The notes beneath the pieces were generated by a model. The model had not been told where the DNA came from. It saw only the letters and a program-made list of their open reading frames with translations, and ran no database searches. Source: Nodosilinea sp. PGN35 (lineage in GTDB: Bacteria; Cyanobacteriota; Cyanobacteriia; Phormidesmidales; Phormidesmidaceae). Taken from it: a stretch of DNA of 64,000 nucleotides. Made by a program: the position numbers and the translations under genes. The DNA is taken from positions 178,475 through 242,474 of the forward strand of contig NZ_JAQKQJ010000021.1 in the NCBI RefSeq assembly GCF_029109325.1. Reading direction: 5' to 3'. This document shows positions 51,119 through 60,330 of this stretch, one piece after another (positions within the stretch are counted from its first letter, which is position 1; each line of letters opens with the position of its first letter).

Positions 51119-52291
51119 ATGCAAGCTTCTTCATCGCCTGTTCAAATTACGGTTCTGTCTGTTGCCTGTAGCCCGGCAAATTGCGATCGCTTTGAACGGT
51201 GGTTGGCCAACCACAGCCGCTACCACTGGATTCTGTGGGAGAGCGACGACAGTTTTACCCTAGACTCAACCCGACCACCCGACTTAATCTTGCTGGGGCA
51301 TGGAGCCGGACTCGAGAGCCTGGCGGCTCTGGCAGCTCAGTGGCCCACGGCTAAGGTCATTGTGATCCTGGAGTCGGAGCAAGAAGCTGAGGCGAGTCTC
51401 TGGCTGAGTCGAGGGGTCGATGACTACTGGGTCAGCCCGCAGCTCTCGGAGATTCGCTTTTTGCATACCTTGCAGCGGTTGGCGGCCCCACCCTGCGCCA
51501 CAGCGCAGCCCAGCGCCACCGATACCCCAATGCGCCGTCGCGCCGAGCGGGCAGCCGAAATGGCCAGTCGGGTCAACTACCAGCTGATGGCCGATCTCAG
51601 CCACGACTTACGAATCCCGCTCAATCGAATTTTGGGGTTCAGTCAATTGCTGCTGGAGGAGGCCAGCTTGACCCCCCAGCAGCAGGACACGCTGAGCACT
51701 ATCTACACCAGCGGCGAGTATCTGCTGAAGCGGCTCAACAGTGTCCTGGCCATGACCCAGCCAGAACCTATGGCCCCGCTGGTGCGATCGGGCCACGGGG
51801 TTGTGGGACTAGCGCCGGGCTCTCCCTCCTACCGCATCTTGATCGTAGACGACGACTGGACCAGTCGCGTTCTGCTGCAAACCCTGTTGGCTCCCCTGGG
51901 GTTTGAGCTCCAGGTGGCAACCAACGGCCGCGACGGCATTATTCAGTGGGCGGACTGGCAGCCTCACCTGATCTGCATAGCTATGGCCATGGCCGACCTG
52001 GACGGCTACGAAACCGTTTACCACCTGCGCGCCATCGAGTGCAGACAGCTCCGCCCTGAGACAGCCCCGCAGCAGTTTGTCGCGACCCAGATCATTGCCC
52101 TGGCCAACAGCGACAAGGATGACGCCTTTCGGGTTAGGGCCGTTGGCTGCAATGACTGGGTGGAGAAACCGGTTCAGCCCAATGTCATGCTGGAGAAAAT
52201 CGCCAAGTGTCTAGCGCTGAAGTATATCTACGCCAGGGAGCCAGGCTGGGGAGGGCCAGTTCAAGCTACGCCAAACTCCGCCGATCTGTGA
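51119..52291 (+). CDS. Degenerate kinase-like protein: pseudo-receiver, HisKA without ATPase, receiver lacking Asp
   Basis: 390 residues. Residues 8-120 look like a receiver fold without acceptor Asp (DLILLGHGAG). HisKA has His162 (DLSHDLRIPLNRILGF). The HATPase domain, which should follow, is absent; the chain passes at once to VVGLAPGSPSYRILIVDDD, the linker used by the neighbouring hybrid kinases. The C-terminal receiver has Ala288 (HLICIAMAMADLDG) where Asp is needed. It cannot self-phosphorylate, so it is probably a scaffold, decoy or dimerisation partner for paralogous kinases. It is 50 bases upstream of the 1144-residue kinase gene, likely in one operon. Confidence 0.85.
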   Translation: MQASSSPVQITVLSVACSPANCDRFERWLANHSRYHWILWESDDSFTLDSTRPPDLILLGHGAGLESLAALAAQWPTAKVIVILESEQEAEASLWLSRGVDDYWVSPQLSEIRFLHTLQRLAAPPCATAQPSATDTPMRRRAERAAEMASRVNYQLMADLSHDLRIPLNRILGFSQLLLEEASLTPQQQDTLSTIYTSGEYLLKRLNSVLAMTQPEPMAPLVRSGHGVVGLAPGSPSYRILIVDDDWTSRVLLQTLLAPLGFELQVATNGRDGIIQWADWQPHLICIAMAMADLDGYETVYHLRAIECRQLRPETAPQQFVATQIIALANSDKDDAFRVRAVGCNDWVEKPVQPNVMLEKIAKCLALKYIYAREPGWGGPVQATPNSADL

Positions 52292-52341
52292 CGCCGACAG
52301 TCGCACCGGTTCCCGCTACAGACCATCCCTGAAATGCTGCT

Positions 52342-55300
52342 ATGACTAGCCCTGAATTAGCCCCTGGTATGACTCACTGTGACCCTCCTGCAACCCGTGA
52401 GACCATCGCTGTTGTGGGCAATTCTGCCGGGGTCAGCGCGGTGGTTTACCCCCTCCGGCGGCAGGGCTATGGCGTGCACTGCATTGCCGGGGGGCCGACC
52501 GTTCTGAGCGAGCTTCTGACGCTGGCTCCTGAGCTGATTTTGCTCGATCTGTCTGAGCCGGATGTCGATGGTCACGCCCTGTGCCAGCAACTCCAGGCTA
52601 ACCCGGTAACAGAAAGTATTCCAGTCATAGTGCTGGGCTCTTTAGACAATCGGGGTGGCCAGGTCAAAGCCCTCTCGCTGGGGGCGATCGACGATCTGAG
52701 CGAGCCCGTCGCCCCCGAGGCACTGCTGGTGAAGGTGGCGAACCATCTGCGGGTGTATCGACGGCAGCAGCGGTTAATGGCTGAAAATGACCGTTTGCGG
52801 CGGGAGCTTTGCGATCGCAATCGCGAAGGGCTCAGGCTGCAGAAAGCGTCAAAGCGCCTGTCGGCTCTGATTGAACACCTGACGACTCACCAGCAGACAG
52901 AGCGGCGGCTGGTGCAAAAGTCCGATGTGCTGCAACAGTTTAGCCGCAGCCTGAAAGAGCTGCATCGCCTCAGCCTGACCCGGTTTACCAGCTTTGAGGC
53001 CCTGCTGGCGGACTATCTTCAGACCGGCTGCCAGGTGTTGGGCTTTACCGGCGGCTTGGTGGGACAGGTGGAGGAGGGCGACTACATCGCCCAGGCCATG
53101 CTGAGCGCTCTACCGGGTCTGAAACCCAACCTGCGCTGTAGCCTAGACGACACCTTCTGCGGCCTGGCGATTCGTCAACAGCAGACCGTTTGCCTGGCCC
53201 ACGTGGGAGCCGATGCCAACCTCCGCCAGCACCCGCTCTACCAGGCGCTAAAGCTGGAGTCGTACCTGGGCACACCGATCGTGGTAGACGGGACGGTATA
53301 CGGCAGCCTCTGCTTTTTTGATACCGTCCCTCGGCCCCAGGGGTTTAAGCAGCACGAAAGAGAAATCATTGAGCTGATGGCCCAGAGCATCAGTAAGGTG
53401 ATCAGTACCTACCGGCTGGAGCAAAACCAGCAGCGGGCCAAGGCCGAACTCCAGGCCAGCGAGGAGAAATTCCGCCAGCTGGCGGAATACATCGACAGCG
53501 TATTTTGGATCTACGAGCTGCCAGACCATCGAGTCAGCTACGTCTCCCCCGCCTACGAGAGCCTGTGGGGTCGCAGTCGAGACCAGCTGTACCAAAACCC
53601 CATGGCCTGGCTCGATGCGGTGCACCCCGGCGATCGCGATCGCATTTACCGCAGCCTGCCCCGCCTTGGCGACGCGGCGGCTTTGGCCAGCTTTACCTAC
53701 GACCAGGAGTTTCGAGTCGCCCAGCCCCAGGGACAGCAAGCCTGGGTACGGGCGCGCGCCTTCCCCATTGGCAACGAGCAGGGGGAGGTCTACCGCCTGG
53801 TGGGAATCATCGAAGACCTGACCCAGGTCAAACACCAGGAAGAAGCGCTGCGGCTGATAGTGGAGGGTACCGCCGCCAAGACCGGCCAGGACTTTTTTGA
53901 ATCGCTAGTGCGCTACCTGGCCGAGGTTCTGCGGGTGCGCCATGCCCTGGTCACCGAATGCCTGCCCTCTGGCAATCAGCGGGTTAGCAGCCTGGCCTTC
54001 TGGCAAAACGGACTGCTGTGCAAGCCCCAGGAGTACGACACGCTGGGCACCCCCTGCGAGCGAGTGGTGGCGGGGGAGGTGATCTACATCCCCGATCAAG
54101 TGCAGTCTCTCTACCCTGCCGATAGAGAGCTACGGCTGTTAGAGGCCGCCAGCTTTTTGGGCATTCCCCTGGTCGATCAGTCGGGAGAGGTCATTGGCCA
54201 CCTGGCGGTGCTCGACGACAAACCCATGGTGGCCGATCCAACCCGCGAAATGATTTTGCGCATTTTTGCCGCCCGGGCCACCGCAGAACTAGAGCGGCAG
54301 CGGGTGGAGCAGGCCCTACAGCTGGCCCGCGCCACCGCCGATGCCGCCAACCAGGCCAAAAGCACCTTTCTATCTAACATGAGCCACGAGCTGCGCACCC
54401 CCCTCAACAGCATCATTGGGTTTGCCCAGCTGATCAACCGCGACTGCAATTTAGACGCCGAGACCGTAGGCTACTTAGAGATCATTCGCCACAGCGGCGA
54501 ACACCTGCTGGCGCTGATCAACGATGTGCTCGAAATGTCTAAGATCGAGGCGGGGCGCGTCTCGGTGCAGGTTACCGGCTTCGATTTGGCTTACCTGCTG
54601 CTGGGCCTGGAGGCCATGCTGCTGCTGCAGGCAGAGGCCAAAGGCTTGGGGCTGACCTTTGACTGCGATCCGGCCATGCCGACCTACATCGCTACCGATG
54701 AAGGCAAACTGCGGCAGGTTTTAATCAACCTGCTGAGCAATGCCATCAAGTTTACCCCCTCGGGCTGGGTGATGCTGCGGGTGAGATGCCAACCGCCCCT
54801 GCCGGGGTCGCCAGCGACGGCCTCGTCCCAGACGCCCATGGCCCTGGAGTTTGCGGTCATCGACACCGGCCCCGGCATTGCCCCTGAAGACATCCACCAG
54901 CTGTTTGAGCCCTTTAGCCAGACCCATACCGGCCTGCGATCGCACCAGGGGAGCGGGCTAGGGCTCAGTATTAGCCAGCAGTTTGTTCGCCTGATGGGGG
55001 GCGACCTAACCGTGGAAACCCAGGTGGGCCAGGGCTCAGCGTTCAGGTTTACCCTGCCGGTAGCCAGGGTAGACGGTGCCGAGATTCCCCGCACCCCGGA
55101 CCATGCCGCTGGTCTCAAGCTAGCTCCCGGCCAGCCTCCCTACCGCCTACTCGTGGTGGACGACCACCACGCCAATCGCCACTTGCTAGTGCGGTTGCTT
55201 CAGTCGGCGGGGTTTGAGGTGCGGGCCGCCGCCGATGGCCAAGCCGCCGTTGACCAGGCCCAGCAGTGGCGGCCCCACCTGATCTGGATGGCCATTCGCA

Positions 55301-55776
55301 TGGCGGCTGTAGACGGCTACGAGGCCACCCGCCGGATCAGAGCCCTCAACCTTACCCCCAGCCCAGTGATCGTGGCGCTGACCTCCAGTCCCTTTGAAGA
55401 AGAGCGGTCTAAGATCTTGGCCGCCGGGTGCGACGACTTTGTGCCCAAGCCCTTCCGACTCAAAACAATTCTGCAAAAAGTGGCCACCCACCTGCCCGTG
55501 CACTACGCCGCCATAGCGTCGGACTCCGCAGACGCCGACCTGGCAGCACCGCTCCGCTGCACCGCCGCAGAGATCGCCCTGTGGCTTCAGACAATGCCCT
55601 CAAACTGGCAGCAAACCCTAGCCCAGGTGGCGGTAGCTGGCTCCGACCACCGTCTGATTCAACTGCTAGAGCAGACTGAAACCGTGCCCGCTGCGATCGC
55701 TCAAACCCTGACCATTTGGGCAAAAAACTTCGAGTTCGAGCGCATTTTGGCCTGCTTCCCTCCGGCCTCGCCGTAG
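52342..55776 (+). CDS. Hybrid histidine kinase (REC-GAF-PAS-GAF-HisKA-HATPase-pseudoREC) with tail module
   Basis: 1144 residues. Receiver with Asp69 (LILLDLSEPDVDG); GAF (about 205-355); PAS (about 372-497); second GAF (about 515-650); HisKA with His682 (MSHELRTPLNSIIGF); HATPase (NLLSNAIKFT, DTGPGI, GSGLGLSIS). The C-terminal receiver keeps VVDDHHANR and Lys in FVPKPF but has Ala984 (IWMAIRMAAVDG) for the acceptor Asp, so it cannot take phosphate. The last 60 residues (MPSNWQQTLAQVAVAG … NFEFERILAC) are the shared module. Phosphate therefore probably leaves to another receiver. The next kinase gene starts 92 bases downstream. Confidence 0.9.
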   Translation: MTSPELAPGMTHCDPPATRETIAVVGNSAGVSAVVYPLRRQGYGVHCIAGGPTVLSELLTLAPELILLDLSEPDVDGHALCQQLQANPVTESIPVIVLGSLDNRGGQVKALSLGAIDDLSEPVAPEALLVKVANHLRVYRRQQRLMAENDRLRRELCDRNREGLRLQKASKRLSALIEHLTTHQQTERRLVQKSDVLQQFSRSLKELHRLSLTRFTSFEALLADYLQTGCQVLGFTGGLVGQVEEGDYIAQAMLSALPGLKPNLRCSLDDTFCGLAIRQQQTVCLAHVGADANLRQHPLYQALKLESYLGTPIVVDGTVYGSLCFFDTVPRPQGFKQHEREIIELMAQSISKVISTYRLEQNQQRAKAELQASEEKFRQLAEYIDSVFWIYELPDHRVSYVSPAYESLWGRSRDQLYQNPMAWLDAVHPGDRDRIYRSLPRLGDAAALASFTYDQEFRVAQPQGQQAWVRARAFPIGNEQGEVYRLVGIIEDLTQVKHQEEALRLIVEGTAAKTGQDFFESLVRYLAEVLRVRHALVTECLPSGNQRVSSLAFWQNGLLCKPQEYDTLGTPCERVVAGEVIYIPDQVQSLYPADRELRLLEAASFLGIPLVDQSGEVIGHLAVLDDKPMVADPTREMILRIFAARATAELERQRVEQALQLARATADAANQAKSTFLSNMSHELRTPLNSIIGFAQLINRDCNLDAETVGYLEIIRHSGEHLLALINDVLEMSKIEAGRVSVQVTGFDLAYLLLGLEAMLLLQAEAKGLGLTFDCDPAMPTYIATDEGKLRQVLINLLSNAIKFTPSGWVMLRVRCQPPLPGSPATASSQTPMALEFAVIDTGPGIAPEDIHQLFEPFSQTHTGLRSHQGSGLGLSISQQFVRLMGGDLTVETQVGQGSAFRFTLPVARVDGAEIPRTPDHAAGLKLAPGQPPYRLLVVDDHHANRHLLVRLLQSAGFEVRAAADGQAAVDQAQQWRPHLIWMAIRMAAVDGYEATRRIRALNLTPSPVIVALTSSPFEEERSKILAAGCDDFVPKPFRLKTILQKVATHLPVHYAAIASDSADADLAAPLRCTAAEIALWLQTMPSNWQQTLAQVAVAGSDHRLIQLLEQTETVPAAIAQTLTIWAKNFEFERILACFPPASP

Positions 55777-55868
55777 TGCCTGGGCCGCTTCCCCGTAGCC
55801 CAGGCACCAGCTTGAGGTCCGCTCCCGCCCCACCGCCCCATCTGCACCTACCTACCCCGAGCCTGGCG

Positions 55869-58250
55869 ATGGCAATACCTAGATTGCGCTTTAAACCTAT
55901 CCGCTTGCTAGAGCAGCTACCGCTAGTCGTCGTCCTGGAGATTCCCTACCTGCTGCAAATGCTGACGGTGGTCGGTTTGGCCAGCTGGATGCTGGTGCAG
56001 TATCGGCGAGTGATCGTGACCGAGATCGCCACCGACCTGCAGGAGGAAACCACCGAGCGAGTTGCCGCCTACCTCGATTACCAGACCTCAATGGTGGCTC
56101 GGCTAAACGAAACCCACGTAGCGGCGGTAGAGACCCAGCTGCTCGATTTAAATAACTTTGAGCAGTTAGGACAGTTCTTTTGGCAGCAGATGCAGAGTTA
56201 CCCCGTTGACTACATCAACTATGCCAACCCAGTCGGGGAGTTTCTGGGGGTAGAGCGGCTGGAAGACGGCACCCTGGTAATTAACGAAACCCGCCGGGAT
56301 GACCTAGAGCACATGACTATTTACCAAACCGATGGCCGGGGGCAGCGCACCCAGGCGGTGGTGTCCCCGGCCCCCGAGCCCGTGCCAGAAGAGGAGTGGT
56401 ACGCAGCGGCGGCCGCGGCGGGGCGGCCGCTGTGGAGCCCAATTTATGCCTGGCACGACCAGCCGGAGGTGCTCTCGATCTCGGCCAGCTATCCCCTCTA
56501 CACCCCCCAGGGCGAGCTATTGGGCGTGATGGGGACAGACATGGTACTCACCCAGATGGGGCAGTTTCTACAGGCCATTCAGGTGAGCCCCTCGGCCCAA
56601 ATTTTTATCGTGGAGCGCAGTGGTCTGCTGGTGGCCAGCTCCGACGGTGGCGTTTCCTTTGCGACGGTTGGCGGTGAAGCCCAACGCCTGCTGGCCACCG
56701 ACAGCCCCAATCTTTTAGTGCAGGCCGCCGCCAAACAGTTGGTAGACACGGGCGGGCTAGAGCTCGCTGCCCCCACTACCCTAAGTCTGAATCTGCCCCA
56801 GGGGCGGCAGTTTGTCAGCGCGATGCCCTGGCAAGATGCCCTGGGGCTTGACTGGATTGTGGTAGTGGTGGTGCCTGAGGCCGACTTTTTGACGCAGCTC
56901 AATGCTTACCTGCACATCACCCTGCTGCTGGCGCTGTTGTCCTTAGCCATTGCGATGCTGATGGCGCTGCTGACCAACCGCTGGATCAATCGCCCGATTC
57001 AGCAACTAGCTGTGGCCAGTCGGGCGATCGCGGCGGGCGATCGCACCCACCCCCCCACCGGGCAGGGGCTGCGCGAGCTAACCATGCTATCGACGGCCTT
57101 TCATCAGATGGCGGGGCAGGTAGCCGATGCCCTAGACCAGCTAGAAAACCGGGTCGCAGAACGCACCGTTGCCCTGGCCCAGGCCAAGGGGGCAGCGGAG
57201 GCCGCCAACCGGTCTAAAAGTCTGTTTTTGGCCAACATGAGCCACCAGCTGCGGACACCGCTCAACATTATTTTGGGGTTTATTCAGGTGATGCAGCGCG
57301 ATGGGGCGGTTGCCGAACCCCACCGCGAGGCCCTAGCCAGCATGTACCGCAGCGCTGACTACCTGCTGGTGCAAATTAACAATCTTCTGCTGGCCTCTAA
57401 ACTCGACATCGATGAGGGGCCAGCCATCGTCTCCACCTGGGTAGATTTGGAACTGCTGCTGCACAATCTTCAGGCCCAGTTCTCGCCCCCCCTGCCCCAT
57501 CTCGCCCATCCGCCAGTGGAATTCTGGGTAGAGGTGGAGGGGGCGGTGCCCCAAAACATCTGCATCGATGAGGCCAAGCTGTACCAGAGCCTGGCCAATC
57601 TGCTGGAAAATGCCTTTAGATTTACGGCCCATGGGCAGGTGATCCTGCGTTTAGCTGGGCAGCGGCAGGGGACGGCGGCCTCAACGCCCCCCTTTGCCCC
57701 GGAGGCCACGCCTCGACAGCAGTACCGCCTGACCTTTTCGGTCACCGACACCGGCCCCGGCATCGATCAAGACGAACTAGATGGTCTGTTTCGCCCCCTG
57801 GAGCAGACTGAGTCGGGGCAGCGATCGCAGCAGGGCAGCGGCCTCGGTCTGTTTATCTGCCAGGAGTACGTTCGCCTGCTGGGAGGACAGCTCCTGTGCC
57901 ACAGCCAACCCGGCTGCGGCAGCTGTTTCGAGTTCACGGTGCCGCTGTCGGGCAGTGCCCAGACCCTAGGGGCGATCGCCGCTGCCCCCGGCAGGGCTCC
58001 CGTGGTTGCCCCCCTGCCGCCCCCTCCCCAGGCCAAACACCTGGCAATCATGCCCAAAGAGTGGTGCGACCAGCTGCTGCAAGCGGCAACCCTAGGAGAC
58101 GACATTATGGTTCTAGGGTTGCTCCAGAGAATTCCCCCCGAGGGAGCGGAGCTGAGTAACTGGCTGCGTCGCTGGGCCACCGACTATCAATTCGACCACA
58201 TCCTGGAGCTGTTTCAGCCGCCCCCCCCGCAGCCGGACGCAGCCCACTAG
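55869..58250 (+). CDS. Membrane sensor kinase (Cache-HAMP-HisKA-HATPase) with tail module
   Basis: 793 residues from the ATG at 55869; a longer frame overlapping the upstream gene has a Pro-rich lead and is rejected. TM1 (about 18-42), a large periplasmic dCache-like sensor (about 45-340; SPIYAWHDQPEVLSISASYPLY), TM2 (about 345-368), HAMP (about 370-425), coiled coil, and HisKA with His459 in MSHQLRTPLNIILGF (Gln in place of the usual Glu after His). HATPase (LLENAFRFT, DTGPGI, GSGLGLFIC) and the shared module (MPKEWCDQLLQAATLG … YQFDHILELF) follow. No receiver, unlike its neighbours. The Cache domain suggests a small-molecule ligand. Confidence 0.88.
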   Translation: MAIPRLRFKPIRLLEQLPLVVVLEIPYLLQMLTVVGLASWMLVQYRRVIVTEIATDLQEETTERVAAYLDYQTSMVARLNETHVAAVETQLLDLNNFEQLGQFFWQQMQSYPVDYINYANPVGEFLGVERLEDGTLVINETRRDDLEHMTIYQTDGRGQRTQAVVSPAPEPVPEEEWYAAAAAAGRPLWSPIYAWHDQPEVLSISASYPLYTPQGELLGVMGTDMVLTQMGQFLQAIQVSPSAQIFIVERSGLLVASSDGGVSFATVGGEAQRLLATDSPNLLVQAAAKQLVDTGGLELAAPTTLSLNLPQGRQFVSAMPWQDALGLDWIVVVVVPEADFLTQLNAYLHITLLLALLSLAIAMLMALLTNRWINRPIQQLAVASRAIAAGDRTHPPTGQGLRELTMLSTAFHQMAGQVADALDQLENRVAERTVALAQAKGAAEAANRSKSLFLANMSHQLRTPLNIILGFIQVMQRDGAVAEPHREALASMYRSADYLLVQINNLLLASKLDIDEGPAIVSTWVDLELLLHNLQAQFSPPLPHLAHPPVEFWVEVEGAVPQNICIDEAKLYQSLANLLENAFRFTAHGQVILRLAGQRQGTAASTPPFAPEATPRQQYRLTFSVTDTGPGIDQDELDGLFRPLEQTESGQRSQQGSGLGLFICQEYVRLLGGQLLCHSQPGCGSCFEFTVPLSGSAQTLGAIAAAPGRAPVVAPLPPPPQAKHLAIMPKEWCDQLLQAATLGDDIMVLGLLQRIPPEGAELSNWLRRWATDYQFDHILELFQPPPPQPDAAH

Positions 58251-58377
58251 CCCAGAGGTCTGCCCCCGGCCCCCGCCGACAGGGCTGCCAGCCCCGATCT
58301 CCGGGTGCTCGAGGGCCGTTGCCCCATAGCCGTTGTCTCCAGGGGTTTAGCCGAGTACGGCACAGCATAAAAAACAG

Positions 58378-58451
58378 GGCGGATGATGGGGCTCGAACCC
58401 ACGAATGGTGGAATCACAATCCACTGCCTTAACCACTTGGCTACACCCGCC
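58378..58451 (-). tRNA. trnH: tRNA-His (anticodon GTG)
   Basis: The minus strand folds as a full cloverleaf: acceptor GCGGGTG with CATCCGC (one G-T pair), a D arm GCC/GGC, an anticodon stem GTGGA/TCCAC with loop TTGTGAT (anticodon GTG) and a T arm GTGGG-TTCGAGC-CCCAT. An extra G at 58451 (position -1) faces C73 at 58378, the identity feature of tRNA-His. CCA is not encoded. Confidence 0.97.
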
Positions 58452-58666
58452 ATAATCGCGATACCTAATATAACACCGATACTTTACCCAATGCCACGCC
58501 TGGTGAAACTTTGTTTCGGGGCGCAGAGTCAGCCACCCCTGTGCGCAGCCTGCCTCGGAAAAGCCAGCCCTCGCAAGAGCCGTGATCCACCCTAGGGAGG
58601 TACCCCTACTGGCAGCCAAGCGGCAATGTTGTGCCGTATTACGCTTATTTGTTTGAGGGGCTTGTC

Positions 58667-59407
58667 ATGGCGGTTTCGATCATTATCCCCACCTGGAATG
58701 AGGCGGCCTGTCTGGGCCGCACCCTCAACGGGTTGCAGGGACTCAACCCTGCCCCACGCGAGATTGTGCTGGTGGACGGGGGAAGCGGCGATCGCACCCT
58801 GGCGATCGCCCGTGCCTGGGCCGATCGCCTACCGCTGCGGGTGCTTCAGGCTCCCGCAGCGGGGCGAGCGGTGCAGATGAACTGGGGGGCCAGCACCGCC
58901 AGGGGCGACGTGCTGTGCTTTCTCCACGCCGATACCCTGGTACCCGACGATCTGGTGCCGCTGGTTGAGGGCACCCTGGCCAACCCATCGGTGGCGGGGG
59001 GCGGTTTTGTCTCCCTGATGAGCGGGCCGCACCAAACCCGCTGGGGTATTTCGCTGCACAACGCGCTCAAAACCTACTACGCACCGCTGCTGTTTCGCCC
59101 CCATCTGTTTGTGCGGGGGCTGCGGCTGCTGTTTGGCGACCAGGTGATGTTCTGTCGCCGAGCCGACTTTCTGGCCTGCGGCGGCTTTGACCCGGCCCTG
59201 CCGATTATGGAAGAAGCCGATCTGTGCCTGAAGCTGTGCCGCCGGGGTCGCCTCCGCCAGCTCAGCCGGGTGGTGCAATCCTCTGACCGACGGGTGGCCG
59301 CCTGGGGAACCCTCAAGGCCAACGCCATCTACTTGATGATCGGGGTGCTCTGGGGAATTGGGGTACCTGCGACTACCCTAAAACGTTTCTACGAAGAGGT
59401 TCGTTAG
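58667..59407 (+). CDS. Family 2 glycosyltransferase (TIGR04283, arsenosugar-type)
   Basis: 246 residues from the ATG at 58667, which has GAGGGG eight bases upstream. GT-A fold marks: SIIIPTWNEAACLGRTL, EIVLVDGGSGDRTLAIA, a DxD-like FLHADTLVP and the late motif FGDQVMFCRRADFLACGGF with EEADLC. This pattern is that of the TIGR04283 family, annotated as arsenosugar biosynthesis glycosyltransferase. A DUF2064/TIGR04282 protein, its common neighbour, is encoded at 60841-61503. The arsM/arsS genes themselves are not in the window, so the arsenic role is inference. Confidence 0.85.
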   Translation: MAVSIIIPTWNEAACLGRTLNGLQGLNPAPREIVLVDGGSGDRTLAIARAWADRLPLRVLQAPAAGRAVQMNWGASTARGDVLCFLHADTLVPDDLVPLVEGTLANPSVAGGGFVSLMSGPHQTRWGISLHNALKTYYAPLLFRPHLFVRGLRLLFGDQVMFCRRADFLACGGFDPALPIMEEADLCLKLCRRGRLRQLSRVVQSSDRRVAAWGTLKANAIYLMIGVLWGIGVPATTLKRFYEEVR

Positions 59408-59465
59408 CCTGGTTTACCGCCGTGGTCAACTGGGTTAAGCCATTCAGCAACCCTAGGAAGGTTCC

Positions 59466-59487
59466 AACGTTTGAACGTTCAAACGTT
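59466..59487. repeat. Perfect 22-base palindrome
   Basis: Reads the same on both strands: AACGTTTGAACGTT followed by its mirror CAAACGTT, built from AACGTT units. It lies between convergent genes (glycosyltransferase and DUF547) and its first 14 bases recur at 39466-39479. It is followed by a short T-run (59486-59490), so it may also end transcripts. Confidence 0.6.
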
Positions 59488-59593
59488 TTTAAAGCTTCTG
59501 ATCGTCTTGACCCAGGTGACTAGGGCCATAGGCGGCAGGCATTCAGATGCAAGGGCCAAGGACGGCGGCTGAGCGGAGTCGAAGCCACCGCCT

Positions 59594-60289
59594 TTAAGGG
59601 GTTTGATCGTTCAGCCGCCAGCTGTAGGGCAGGTAGCGCACCGCCGTCAGGGCCGAGAGGGGGGGAGTCGGGCTGAGGTAGGTGCCAATGTAGTCGGGCA
59701 CCGAGGGGGCGACCCGCAAAAAGTCCTCGCCATACCACTTAAAGATTTTGCTGCAATAGAGTACTCCGGTGTCGGCGTCGTAGCGCACCTTGTCGGGGTT
59801 GTGGATAAAGCGGTGGGCGTCGGTTTCGAGCTGGGCCTCAACAATGTCGGGCCAGTAGGCCTCGTTGCGCAGAATGGGGCAGCCCCCTGAAGCACACACC
59901 AGGGCAAAGTGAATGCGGGGCTCTTTGAACTGGGGTCGCAGGAGGCCGTGCTCAATGCCGTTGAGGCTGGTGGGTTGGCCGTCGAGGGGGTAGAGAGAGC
60001 GGCTAAAGAACCGCCAGAAGGCCAGCCAGTTGGGCACCCCCAGCACCTTTGGCAAAATTGAGTCGGTGGGGTATCGCCGCAGCACCTGCTGAATGGCGAG
60101 GGCGTTGTAGAGATTGATCAGCAGAGCTAGCGATTCTTCAAGGGCCAGGTCGTTGCGGCTGTTGGGCAGAGAGGCCAACCAGGCGTCGAGATCGGGAACG
60201 GCCTGGCGCTGCCAGCGGGCGTAGTCTACCCGGCCCTGATCGTCCACATAGGTCTGGAGCAGCGTATTCCAGGGGGTAAAATTCAGCAT
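59594..60289 (-). CDS. DUF547-family protein
   Basis: 231 residues from the ATG at 60289, which has AGGAG eight bases upstream. Family features: DQGRVDYARWQR near the start, LALLINLYNALAIQQVLRRYP, LNGIEHGLLR, HFALVCASGGCPILRNEAY and the later TGVLYCSKIFKWYGEDF. The Cys/His-containing pattern CASGGCP with NxYNA resembles a transglutaminase/NlpC-like catalytic layout, but activity is not established. It is divergent from the rhodanese gene with only 41 bases between the start codons, so they share a promoter region. Such genes often accompany arsenosugar or selenium clusters. Confidence 0.85.
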   Translation of the reverse strand: MLNFTPWNTLLQTYVDDQGRVDYARWQRQAVPDLDAWLASLPNSRNDLALEESLALLINLYNALAIQQVLRRYPTDSILPKVLGVPNWLAFWRFFSRSLYPLDGQPTSLNGIEHGLLRPQFKEPRIHFALVCASGGCPILRNEAYWPDIVEAQLETDAHRFIHNPDKVRYDADTGVLYCSKIFKWYGEDFLRVAPSVPDYIGTYLSPTPPLSALTAVRYLPYSWRLNDQTP

Positions 60290-60330
60290 TGATGTTCTCC
60301 TGCGCCTCGGTGGCGGTGCGTATTTCCCCG

